DNA from: Granulicella sp. L60
GTDB taxonomy: Bacteria; Acidobacteriota; Terriglobia; Terriglobales; Acidobacteriaceae
Reading direction: 5' to 3'
Length of the DNA stretch: 64,000 nt
Assembly (NCBI RefSeq): GCF_009765825.1
Contig: NZ_LMUR01000018.1
Span: 574,666 to 638,665 of the forward strand
Positions 9,430 to 17,537 of the stretch are shown piece after piece (positions within the stretch are counted from its first letter, which is position 1; the number at the start of each line of letters is the position of its first letter). The position numbers and the translations under genes were made by a program. The notes beneath the pieces are model-generated. The model had not been told where the DNA came from. It saw only the letters and a list, made by a program, of their open reading frames with translations, and ran no database searches.

Positions 9430-10842
9430 GTGAGCAATAGTCATTCCGATGCACTTGTGTTCTTCGGCGCGACCGGCGATCTTGCCTACAAGAAGATCTT
9501 TCCTGCCCTGCAAGCGATGATCAAACGCGGGACGTTGAACGTTCCGGTGATCGGCGTGGCGAAGGCTGGATGGAATCTCGACCAGCTGATCGCTCGGGCG
9601 AAGGACAGCCTGGAGCAGCATGGTGGCCTCGATGCCGCGGCGTGGGGGAAACTGCGTCCCTTGCTGGGTTATGTCGATGGCGACTACGCCGATCCCGCAA
9701 CCTTTGTTGCTGTGCGGAAGGCGCTTGGCAACGCGGAGAGACCGGCTCACTATCTGGCGATTCCTCCAATGCTCTTTGAAGAGGTCGTGGAGCAGCTGGT
9801 GAAGTCGGGTTCGGCGAAGGGCGCTCGCATTATTGTGGAGAAGCCCTTCGGCCACGACCTGGCGTCGGCGCAGGAGCTGAACCGTATTCTGCTCTCTGCG
9901 TTTCCGGAGTCGTCGATCTTTCGCATCGATCACTATCTGGCTAAGGGCCCGGTTCATAACATGGTGTCGTTTCGCTTCTCGAACGCGATTCTGGAGCCGA
10001 TCTGGAACCGCAACTACATCGAGAGCATTCAGATCACGATGGCCGAGGACTTCGGCATACAGGGACGCGGCAGTTTCTACGATCAGACTGGCACGATTCG
10101 CGATGTGATCCAGAACCACATCTTTCAGGTGTTGTGCAACCTTGCCATGGAGCCACCTGCGCGCAACGACAGCGAGTCCATGCGGGATGAAAAGGTGAAG
10201 GTGCTGAAGGCGATTCCTCCGATCGATCCGAAGGACCTGGTTCGAGGTCAGTTTCGCGGATACCTCGAGGAAAAGGGCGTCGCTGCGAACTCGAAGATGG
10301 AGACCTTCGCGGCGCTGCGGCTTGAGGTCAAGTCGTGGCGCTGGGATGGTGTTCCGTTCTACATCCGCTCGGGGAAGACGATGCCTGTCACCTGCACGGA
10401 GGTGATCGCACGATTCCGCAAGCCGCCCACGACCAACATCACAGAGCCGGGAACGCCGCAAAACTATATGCGATTTCGCATCAGCCCGGAGATGACGGTG
10501 GCGATGGCGGTCTCCGTCACATCGCAGAGCGAGACGGATAAGCGGGGCGAGGTGGAGCTGGTCGCGAGCAGGCATCCTCGTCCAGGCGAGATGGAGGCCT
10601 ACGAGCGCGTGTTGTGCGATGCGATGGCGGGCGACGCGACTCTCTTCGCCCGGCAGGACTACGTCGAAGAGGCGTGGCGGATCGTCGATCCAGTGCTGAA
10701 GGCAGACACTCCGGTCTATCCCTACGATATACACACGTGGGGGCCGAAGGAGGTCGAAGGGAAGGTCGTTCCTCCGGGAGGATGGGATCGGCCGTCGGAC
10801 GAAGAGGCAGAGGACTTTCGCGTGATCAAGGATCCGGCGTAG
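9430..10842 (+). CDS. zwf: Glucose-6-phosphate 1-dehydrogenase
   Basis: Oxidises glucose-6-phosphate to 6-phosphogluconolactone with NAD(P). 470 aa. [16 protein letters not shown] is the nucleotide site near the N-terminus; [14 protein letters not shown] carries the active-site His and Lys; [14 protein letters not shown] is another family block. Starts with GTG at 9430, with GGAGGAG seven bases upstream and 26 bases after gnd. No 6-phosphogluconolactonase gene lies in the cluster, so that step must be encoded elsewhere or occur spontaneously. Convergent with the Fe-S protein downstream (31-base gap). Confidence 0.97.
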   Translation: MSNSHSDALVFFGATGDLAYKKIFPALQAMIKRGTLNVPVIGVAKAGWNLDQLIARAKDSLEQHGGLDAAAWGKLRPLLGYVDGDYADPATFVAVRKALGNAERPAHYLAIPPMLFEEVVEQLVKSGSAKGARIIVEKPFGHDLASAQELNRILLSAFPESSIFRIDHYLAKGPVHNMVSFRFSNAILEPIWNRNYIESIQITMAEDFGIQGRGSFYDQTGTIRDVIQNHIFQVLCNLAMEPPARNDSESMRDEKVKVLKAIPPIDPKDLVRGQFRGYLEEKGVAANSKMETFAALRLEVKSWRWDGVPFYIRSGKTMPVTCTEVIARFRKPPTTNITEPGTPQNYMRFRISPEMTVAMAVSVTSQSETDKRGEVELVASRHPRPGEMEAYERVLCDAMAGDATLFARQDYVEEAWRIVDPVLKADTPVYPYDIHTWGPKEVEGKVVPPGGWDRPSDEEAEDFRVIKDPA

Positions 10843-10873
10843 AGAACGTTTGGTGACGCGGCGCGTACTTTCT

Positions 10874-11866
10874 TCACGATTGTGCGCGCCGCTGTGCCAT
10901 GGTGGCGAGCAGCTTGGGACGTGCATCTGGCCTGGTCCACGGGCATATCGCGATGCAGATTCCACACGATGCCGCCTCGGCGAAGTAGGGAATACACCGG
11001 TCGAAGTCAACGTACCAGCGTTCCACGCCGCGGACCGTCTGCTTCTGCTCCTGGATCGCACCGGGAGGACAGGCGTTGGTGCATGCCTGGCAGTTTTTGC
11101 AAAACTCATCTGCGCCAAAGCGGATTGGAGCCGTTGCGATGAGGGGCATATCCGTCGTGACACCAGCCAGGCGTACCCCGGCTCCGAACTGCGGACTAAT
11201 GAGAGAGCCGTGCTTGCCCAACTCGCCTAAACCGGATGCGATTGCGGGTGGAACGAGCAGCACCGCATCCGCCATCGGGCCTGGATACGCGTGTGCGTTG
11301 TATCCCTGCGAGCGGATCCAGTTCGCAAGCGCATAGGAAGCCCGTGTGCCTCGGGCGTACTGATCGCCGACGTCGCTCACGCCGATCCCATTTGTTTCAT
11401 CCGAAGGAACCTCTCGAAGCCGCTCATAGTTGTGCGCGAAAGCAAGCACGATGACCCACGGCTCTTGGACGGTGTAACCCTCGAAGACATATAAGGGATC
11501 CATTGCCGCAACGCCGACTGCATCGGCCTCGTGGGAGAGCGCGAACGCCTTCATCTCAGACGCAAGCTGTTCCGCTGGAGCCCCATTCTTTCGCTCTGCT
11601 ACAGGACAAAGCTCCGGGTGGTTGTACGCAGCCGCGAAGGCCTCTGCAGCTCCGGGACACCTGCGCGAACTCTGCCGCGCCACGATCTGCAGGTCGCCGT
11701 ATGGATGCTGGTCCGCAGGATGCCAGAAGAACGGCGAAGCTCTGCGAACGGCGGTCTCGCCGACTCCATTGATCGGATTGCCAGAGACTCGCAGCAGCGC
11801 AAGCGTCTCCGGATTCGGAGTGTAAGGTCTGCGTTTGATACCTTGCAGCTTAGCTTCTTGTGACAT
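10874..11866 (-). CDS. Reductive-dehalogenase-like 4Fe-4S protein (short, soluble)
   Basis: 330-aa iron-sulfur protein. C-terminal ligands for two 4Fe-4S clusters are visible: C256-x2-C259-x2-C262-x3-C266-P and C291...C301-x2-C304-x3-C308-PW. The segment GLGELGKHGSLISPQFGAGVRLAGV (residues about 212-236) and CGICIAICPW are shared by the RdhA/QueG superfamily; the second block resembles respiratory RdhA more than QueG. It lacks a Tat signal and is much shorter than respiratory RdhA (about 450-550 aa), and no RdhB anchor is present, so it should be cytoplasmic. Whether it binds a corrinoid is not evident. It lies beside three AhpD-like genes and an MFS carrier. Substrate unknown. Confidence 0.75.
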   Translation of the reverse strand: MSQEAKLQGIKRRPYTPNPETLALLRVSGNPINGVGETAVRRASPFFWHPADQHPYGDLQIVARQSSRRCPGAAEAFAAAYNHPELCPVAERKNGAPAEQLASEMKAFALSHEADAVGVAAMDPLYVFEGYTVQEPWVIVLAFAHNYERLREVPSDETNGIGVSDVGDQYARGTRASYALANWIRSQGYNAHAYPGPMADAVLLVPPAIASGLGELGKHGSLISPQFGAGVRLAGVTTDMPLIATAPIRFGADEFCKNCQACTNACPPGAIQEQKQTVRGVERWYVDFDRCIPYFAEAASCGICIAICPWTRPDARPKLLATMAQRRAQS

Positions 11867-11889
11867 CGTTCTCCCCGCGGTAGGCTGCT

Positions 11890-12474
11890 TTAACTCTCTG
11901 CTCCAACTCCAGTCGTCTGCGCAGGCAGATACTCACGGCTTATAGAGACGTAACCTTCGCGTGCCGTCTTCTTGCCGCGTTCCCGGTACATCTCCTCGTT
12001 GCGCGGCTGCCATGTGTCCAGCCCGTCGACGTAGCGGTTGAACATGCAGAAGGCGGCTGCAATAAGAACCGTGTCGTGAATCTCCATATCGGTCGCGCCC
12101 TGTGCACGTGCGGCTTCGACGTCGGCTGAAGTCACCTGCTTGCCGCCCTTTTGCACCTTCGCCGCAATGATAAGTAGTGCCTTGAGCTTCTCCGAGATCT
12201 CCGCCGCCTGAAAGTCAGCCTTCACGCGCTTCACCAACTCGTGGTCATCGTTAAGGCAAGCAGCCGCAATCGAGCCGTGAACAGTCTGGCAGAAGTAGCA
12301 GTCGTTCAGATACGAGACATAAGTCGCTATCAGTTCACGATCGCCTTGCGGAAGCGAGTTGGGCGCATGTAGCAATGCCTCCGCAAGCTCGTTGAGGGGC
12401 TTCGCCGTCTCGGGGCGGAAGGCCATCGCGCTGCGTATCCCCTGCAACCCCTCGGGCAATTTGATGTGAGGCAT
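11890..12474 (-). CDS. Carboxymuconolactone-decarboxylase / AhpD-like protein (copy 1)
   Basis: 194 aa, start ATG at 12474 with AGGAG seven bases upstream. The family core ELIATYVSYLNDCYFCQTVHG carries the CxxC plus His of AhpD-like peroxidase-reducing or decarboxylase folds. It is closely similar to the third copy at 14689: both begin MPHI-LP and share AFRPETA-P--ELA--LLH and DGL-TWQPRN-EMY near the C-terminus. Same strand as the dehalogenase-like gene, 23 bases upstream of it, so probably one operon. Divergent from the second copy. Activity is not assignable from the family alone. Confidence 0.88.
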   Translation of the reverse strand: MPHIKLPEGLQGIRSAMAFRPETAKPLNELAEALLHAPNSLPQGDRELIATYVSYLNDCYFCQTVHGSIAAACLNDDHELVKRVKADFQAAEISEKLKALLIIAAKVQKGGKQVTSADVEAARAQGATDMEIHDTVLIAAAFCMFNRYVDGLDTWQPRNEEMYRERGKKTAREGYVSISREYLPAQTTGVGAES

Positions 12475-12533
12475 GGACTCTCCTGTGTTTTCGTGCGCGG
12501 GTAAAGCATACGCGACCATCCACGACTGGAACA

Positions 12534-12607
12534 GGTGGAGTTTTATCTCAACCGAATGGTGGATGACAGGCTGCTTTGCCGCACATAGCATTCGGCTGAA
12601 CTCCACC
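12534..12607. repeat. Nested inverted repeat in the divergent promoter region
   Basis: Between the divergent AhpD-like genes. Outer arms GGTGGAGTT (12534-12542) and AACTCCACC (12599-12607) are a perfect 9-bp inverted repeat; inside them CCGAATG (12552-12558) and CATTCGG (12589-12595) form a second, 7-bp one. The nesting could be an RNA stem or a two-site operator coordinating the divergent transcripts; no regulator gene lies nearby. Confidence 0.55.
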
Positions 12608-12740
12608 TTATGCCATTCGTTTGCAGCAGATTTCTTCCGGTTCCCATTAACTTCTACCAGGCTGACACCAACGCCGGCAGCTTCCTCGGCTCCGGTGGTC
12701 CGCGCACGTTTCAGTTTGCAATGCGATTGGAGTTCTAGTC

Positions 12741-13412
12741 ATGCAGTTACCCGAATACCGGAAGCTTGCAGAACAGGAAGACACAGCGCCCGTCCTAGCA
12801 GCGAACCTGCCCGTGGTCAGCGAGGATGAAGCTCCGCCCGAAGTGAAGCACCTCTATGCGCAGTTTCGCGAACGTTTCGGTCGTCCGCAGGTTCCCGGCA
12901 TCCTACAGTGCTTTGCCACGCACCCGCCCCTGCTCGAGCACATGATGGGACTCGCGGAGTCCATGCTCTTCTCCGACGGCGCTCTCGGTCGCAAGAACAA
13001 GGAGATGCTCGCCACCTTCATCTCGTCACAAAACAACTGCGAGTACTGCGCGGACAGCCATGGCTTCTTTCTGAGAAACAACGGCGGCTCTTCTGAACTA
13101 CTTGCCGCAGCGAGGACGTGCGATCTTCACTCCGAATCACTCAGCCCGCAACAAAGCGCGCTGCTTCACTTCGCGCAGAAGATCACCCATGACTCAAGCT
13201 CCATCTCGCCTCAGGATGTGGAACAGATGCGCGGCTCTGGCTGGACTGATCTACAGGTCGCCGAAGCCATCCATCTAACCGCACTATTCGCCTGCTTCAA
13301 TCGAGTAGTGAACGCGTTCGGGCTACCCTCACAGAATCTTCTCGCGGGACACGAACATAAGCGATCTGTCTTCGAGCATGCGTCGGCCAGCGACCAGGGC
13401 GGTGACCGATGA
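12741..13412 (+). CDS. Carboxymuconolactone-decarboxylase / AhpD-like protein (copy 2)
   Basis: 223 aa; the most divergent of the three local paralogues. Contains EMLATFISSQNNCEYCADSHG, the CxxC/His active-site helix of the fold, and a second all-helical half (SISPQDVEQMRGSGWTDLQVAEAIHLTALF) typical of the family. No signal peptide. GGAGTT lies eight bases before the ATG. Its stop overlaps the ATG of the MFS gene by four bases, so the two are translationally coupled, and copy 3 follows: an operon of CMD2-MFS-CMD3. Confidence 0.87.
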   Translation: MQLPEYRKLAEQEDTAPVLAANLPVVSEDEAPPEVKHLYAQFRERFGRPQVPGILQCFATHPPLLEHMMGLAESMLFSDGALGRKNKEMLATFISSQNNCEYCADSHGFFLRNNGGSSELLAAARTCDLHSESLSPQQSALLHFAQKITHDSSSISPQDVEQMRGSGWTDLQVAEAIHLTALFACFNRVVNAFGLPSQNLLAGHEHKRSVFEHASASDQGGDR

Positions 13413-14686
13413 GCAGCTCCGCGATCCTCTCCCCGGAGGAGCAGGAATCCTCCATTCGCTACACCGGCTGGCACGTAGCCGCTGCCGCATTCGTGGGCGT
13501 CATGGTGAGCTTTGCGCCCATCGTGCCCTACACGTTCAGCCTGTTTCTAAACCCCCTGCATGCGGCCTTCGGTTGGAAGCGCGAGGCCATCTCCGGCACC
13601 TTCGCTCTGGCTGCGATCACCGTAGCCGTCGTCTCGCCCGGAATCGGCGTTCTGCTCGACCGCTTCCCGCCGCGCCGCATCATCCTTCCTTCGATCGTCG
13701 TCTTCGCACTCGCACTGGCATCGCTCAGCAGGCTCGGCCCCAGCATCCAGCGCTTCTATCTCACCTACTTTGTTCTGGGACTCGTCGCCAACGGCACCGC
13801 ACAGTTCGCCTACACGCGAACCATCCTCACCTGGTTCAACAGGCGACGCGGCATTGCGCTTGCGCTGCTCCTCACCGGCAGCGGTGTCGGGTCGATTCTG
13901 ATTCCTCCGCTAACGCAGTGGGTGATCGATCACCACGGTTGGCGCGACGCCTATCTCACGCTTGGCGGCATCGCGTTGCTTGGTCTGCCGCTCACCGCGC
14001 TCCTCGTACACAACCGGCCTGTGCCGCAGCGTATCGACGAGAGCCTGCTGTCCGGATCGACCGTCGCATCCGCACTCCGCACCGCTCCCTTCTGGATCCT
14101 CGCCTTCATCATCATGCTCTCGGCCTTCGGGGAAAACGGCCTGGTGACCAACCTCGCAGCGATGCTCACCGAGCACGGCGTCAGCATCCAGGCCGCCGCT
14201 CTCGCACTGTCGGTAAGGGGCGGCGCAGGCATTCTCGGCAGGCTCTTCACTGGCTTCCTCATCGACCGGCTTCCCGCGCAGAGAATCCAGACCGGCATCC
14301 TTCTAATCTCTTCCGCCGGCACGCTCATCCTCGCCTTCTCCGGCACTTCGGCCATGGCGCTCGTTGGAGCGGCTCTGCTCGGCATCGGACTCGGCAGCGA
14401 AGCGGACGTCGCACCCTATCTGCTGGCTCGTTACTTCGGACGGAAGCACTTCTCCGTGCTCTACGGCCTCACGTGGACTGCCTACGCGATCGGAGGCGCA
14501 ACCGGCCCCATGGTCGTCGGACACTTCTACGACCGCGCCGGAGCCTATCAGCCCCGCTGCATCGTCGGGCTCGCCTGCACCACACTACTCGCCGCGGCGA
14601 TCAGCCTGTTCCTGCGAAGCGATCGCAATCCCTATCACGCAAGTGATGACAACCTAACCGCACCCACTATCTCGTTGGAGGAGTAA
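13409..14686 (+). CDS. MFS transporter
   Basis: 425 aa, about twelve hydrophobic segments; GVLLDRFPPRR between the second and third segments is the MFS loop 2-3 motif, and the mid-loop repeat is RGGAGILGRLFTGFLIDRLPAQR. Resembles oxalate/formate-antiporter-like and monocarboxylate MFS carriers, which take organic anions, but the substrate is not determined. Coupled to the upstream AhpD-like gene through an ATGA overlap, and followed two bases later by another AhpD-like gene, so it probably moves the substrate or product of this cluster. Confidence 0.88.
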   Translation: MSSSAILSPEEQESSIRYTGWHVAAAAFVGVMVSFAPIVPYTFSLFLNPLHAAFGWKREAISGTFALAAITVAVVSPGIGVLLDRFPPRRIILPSIVVFALALASLSRLGPSIQRFYLTYFVLGLVANGTAQFAYTRTILTWFNRRRGIALALLLTGSGVGSILIPPLTQWVIDHHGWRDAYLTLGGIALLGLPLTALLVHNRPVPQRIDESLLSGSTVASALRTAPFWILAFIIMLSAFGENGLVTNLAAMLTEHGVSIQAAALALSVRGGAGILGRLFTGFLIDRLPAQRIQTGILLISSAGTLILAFSGTSAMALVGAALLGIGLGSEADVAPYLLARYFGRKHFSVLYGLTWTAYAIGGATGPMVVGHFYDRAGAYQPRCIVGLACTTLLAAAISLFLRSDRNPYHASDDNLTAPTISLEE

Positions 14687-14688
14687 CC

Positions 14689-15234
14689 ATGCCGCACATC
14701 GCCCTGCCTGCAGACATGCCAGGAATCACCGCTGGCTTAGCCTTTCGCCCGGAGACCGCTCGCCCCATGCTCGAACTTGCGAATGTCCTGCTGCATACCT
14801 CCGGAAACGATGGCTTCAGTTCTCGGGACCGCGAGTTGATCGCAGCCTTCGTGTCATCGAAGAATACCTGCTACTTCTGCCAGACCAGCCACGGCGCTGC
14901 CGCAAGCCATCTAAACGGTGGAGACACGGATCTCGCAGAGTCGGTCTGCCGAGACTACAAGACCGCAGCGATACCGGAGAAGTTGAAGGCACTCCTCGCG
15001 ATAGCGGAGCAGGTCCAGATCGACGGCAAGAACGTGACGGCGCATCTCGTAGACGAAGCGCGTCAACACGGCACCACCGATCTCGACATTCACGACACCG
15101 TGCTCATCGCTGCAGCCTTCTGTATGTACAACCGCTACGTCGACGGCCTGCAAACATGGCAGCCGCGCAACGACGAGATGTACCTCGAGATGGGGAAGCG
15201 AATGGCGGAACACGGCTACCGTCCCCGTCCATAA
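14689..15234 (+). CDS. Carboxymuconolactone-decarboxylase / AhpD-like protein (copy 3)
   Basis: 181 aa, start two bases after the MFS stop with GGAGGAG upstream. Core motif ELIAAFVSSKNTCYFCQTSHG. It is a close relative of copy 1 (12474-11890), sharing N-terminal MPHI-LP and a C-terminal VDGLQTWQPRNDEMY. Copies 1 and 3 on opposite strands, on either side of copy 2 and the carrier, point to local duplication. Family members act as peroxidase partners, decarboxylases or hydrolases; no reaction is proposed. Confidence 0.88.
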   Translation: MPHIALPADMPGITAGLAFRPETARPMLELANVLLHTSGNDGFSSRDRELIAAFVSSKNTCYFCQTSHGAAASHLNGGDTDLAESVCRDYKTAAIPEKLKALLAIAEQVQIDGKNVTAHLVDEARQHGTTDLDIHDTVLIAAAFCMYNRYVDGLQTWQPRNDEMYLEMGKRMAEHGYRPRP

Positions 15235-15444
15235 GAGATAGCTCCGAGCACGCAACCACTCCCTGACGGCGCACGGCTGCGTTCACTTCTAGCGTAATGC
15301 CAGCGACATGCAGCGGTGGGGATGTTATGGATTGACAACGGTTGTGCGCGACCAATATAGTTCGGGACGAAAATAAAATCCTGTTTTCACTGTTTCGTAA
15401 ATTCAATTCCAACGGAATGTTTTTTCTGGTCTACTTCTAGTTCT

Positions 15445-17178
15445 ATGCCGCTGATAACGTTTTCCGGAATGCTGCTCTTCAATCGTCAGCTTACGCGATT
15501 AGCTCCAGTCGATATCCTGATCTTGGTGCTGTACTTTGCGCTAGTTGTATTTATCGGGTTTTACGCAAAGGGTAAGGCGAACACAAGCGAAGACTTCTTC
15601 CTCGCCGGCCGCGAGATGACGGCGTGGATCGCCGGATTGAGCTTTGTCTCAGCAAATCTCGGCTCTCTGGAGCTGATGGGCTGGGCCGGGGCGGCGTATC
15701 AGTACGGCATGCTGGCGGCCCACTGGTACTGGATCGGCGCGATTCCGGCCATGCTCTTCCTGGGCATCGTGATGATGCCGTTCTACTACATCTCGAAGAC
15801 GCACTCGGTTCCGGGCTATCTGCAGCTGCGGTTCGGCGAGGGCGCACGCGCAGTCTCGGCGGTCTCGTTCGCGATGATGACCATCTTGATGAGCGGCGTG
15901 AACATGTACGCCATGGCGCTGGTGATGAAGACCGTGCTCGGATGGAACATCAGCTTCAGCATCTGGGTGGGCGCGGCCACGGTGGCGCTCTATGTGATGC
16001 TGGGCGGCCTGCGGTCGGCGATCATCAACGAGGTACTGCAGTTTGTGCTGATCTGGGCTGGCGCGGCGATGATTCCGATCCTCGGATTGATCGAAGCCGG
16101 AGGATGGACGAAGCTGAAGGCGCAGATCGCCGTGAACGTCGGAACGACCGACTACGGCCACATGTGGAGCACGCTCGGCAGCTTCAAAGACAACCCGATG
16201 GGTGTCCACTGGACGGGTATCGTCTTCGGCCTGGGATTTGTCATCAGCTTTGGATACTGGACGACTGACTTCCTCGTCGTTCAGCGTGTGCTGAGCGCGA
16301 ACAACCTGCGCGCGGCCAAGATGGCTCCGGTGATCGGCGCGGCGTTCAAGATGGCTGTTCCTTTCATCGTGATCGTGCCCGGCCTGCTTGCACTCGCGGT
16401 GCTCAAGAATCCTGACGGCACGATGATGCACCTGGTTCCCGAGAGCGTAGCCGCGGCAACCGGACAGCACAGCTACAACGAAGTGCTTCCGCTAATGCTG
16501 ATTCGCTACTGCGGACCGGGTTTGCTTGGGTTGGGAATCACGGCTCTGGTCGCGGGATTTATGAGCGGCATGGCCGGGAACGTCAGCGCGTTTTCAACCG
16601 TGTGGACCTACGATCTCTACGGTGCATTCATCAGCAAGAAGGCCAGCGACAAGCACTACGTCGCCATGGGTCGCTGGTCCACCGTGATCGGGATGCTTGT
16701 CTCGATCGCCACGGCGTACCTGGTGATGAACGCGGCCAGCATCATGGACTATGTGCAGGCGCTGTTCAGCTTCTTTATCGCGCCGCTGTTCGGTACCGTG
16801 ATTCTTGGAATGCTGTGGAAGCGAGCGACGCACTGGGGCGGATTCCTTGGGCTGCTCGCAGGCACAATATCTTCAATCGGAATGTTTCTCTGGGTCCAGG
16901 GCAATGCCGGAGCGTTACGCTACATCGCGATGAGCCCCGACGCAAAGCCCATGGCCGAGAACCTCTATCGTGCGCTCTGGAGCTGGATTATCTGCGTCGT
17001 CGTGACGGTGGTCGTCAGCCTGGTGACCAAGCCGGTGCCGCGCGAGCAGCTCGCCGGGCTCGTCTACGGCGTGACCCCCATTCCGCACGACGGATCGAAG
17101 AACCTGTGGGAGAAGCCGATCTTCTGGGCTATCGTCGTGATCGTGGTCTTCTTTATTCTTAACCTGATCTTCTGGTAG
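15445..17178 (+). CDS. Sodium:solute symporter (SSS family)
   Basis: 577-aa membrane protein with about 14 hydrophobic segments. SSS features: GREMTAWIAGLSFVSANLGSLELMGWAGAAY in the first helices (Na+-binding region) and SFGYWTTDFLVVQRVLSANN, which matches the SglT-like sugar symporter signature around helix 7. Likely Na+-coupled uptake of a sugar or related solute. Start uncertain: ATG at 15445 and 15469 are both in frame and neither has a good ribosome site. Followed by an 80-aa membrane protein and an L-fucose/L-arabinose isomerase-like gene, which points to a sugar substrate. Confidence 0.9.
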   Translation: MPLITFSGMLLFNRQLTRLAPVDILILVLYFALVVFIGFYAKGKANTSEDFFLAGREMTAWIAGLSFVSANLGSLELMGWAGAAYQYGMLAAHWYWIGAIPAMLFLGIVMMPFYYISKTHSVPGYLQLRFGEGARAVSAVSFAMMTILMSGVNMYAMALVMKTVLGWNISFSIWVGAATVALYVMLGGLRSAIINEVLQFVLIWAGAAMIPILGLIEAGGWTKLKAQIAVNVGTTDYGHMWSTLGSFKDNPMGVHWTGIVFGLGFVISFGYWTTDFLVVQRVLSANNLRAAKMAPVIGAAFKMAVPFIVIVPGLLALAVLKNPDGTMMHLVPESVAAATGQHSYNEVLPLMLIRYCGPGLLGLGITALVAGFMSGMAGNVSAFSTVWTYDLYGAFISKKASDKHYVAMGRWSTVIGMLVSIATAYLVMNAASIMDYVQALFSFFIAPLFGTVILGMLWKRATHWGGFLGLLAGTISSIGMFLWVQGNAGALRYIAMSPDAKPMAENLYRALWSWIICVVVTVVVSLVTKPVPREQLAGLVYGVTPIPHDGSKNLWEKPIFWAIVVIVVFFILNLIFW

Positions 17179-17187
17179 AGGTGATTG

Positions 17188-17430
17188 ATGGACAAGCAAG
17201 AGAGTGAGATCGAGTCGGCGGAGCTGTCAATCTGGTTCTTCTGCGGCATACTGATGTTGGCGTATGGGCTGGTGCTGATCGTGACCGGGTTCGTCGAATT
17301 CCATAATCCGCCGGCGAACGAGATTCTGCTGCCGTGGCTCGAGTCACTGCACCCTACGCTGTGGTGGGGAGTCGTGCTGACGGTCTTCGGCGGCTTCTAC
17401 TCCATCCGCTTCTTCCCACGCCGCGGCTAG
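17188..17430 (+). CDS. Small membrane protein partner of the symporter
   Basis: 80 aa with two hydrophobic segments (WFFCGILMLAYGLVLIVTGF and LWWGVVLTVFGGFYSIRFF) separated by a short polar loop. The ATG at 17188 has GAGGTG five bases upstream and lies nine bases after the symporter stop, so it is co-transcribed. No named family recognised. Its place suggests a small accessory subunit of the SSS carrier (inference), like small proteins paired with other symporters. Confidence 0.75.
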   Translation: MDKQESEIESAELSIWFFCGILMLAYGLVLIVTGFVEFHNPPANEILLPWLESLHPTLWWGVVLTVFGGFYSIRFFPRRG

Positions 17431-17537
17431 TCCTGGCGCGTGGATGTGTAAGGCATCGTTGCGTTTCGCTGCGATGGTGACGATAGCGTTTTACCAACAA
17501 GACCCCGGTGCGGGCAGAGATGGATTGAGGGAGTATT

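Noticed and set aside
9361..11163. 600-codon open frame opposite zwf and overlapping the Fe-S protein
   Set aside because: Antisense of zwf; no motif, skewed to Arg/His/Leu.
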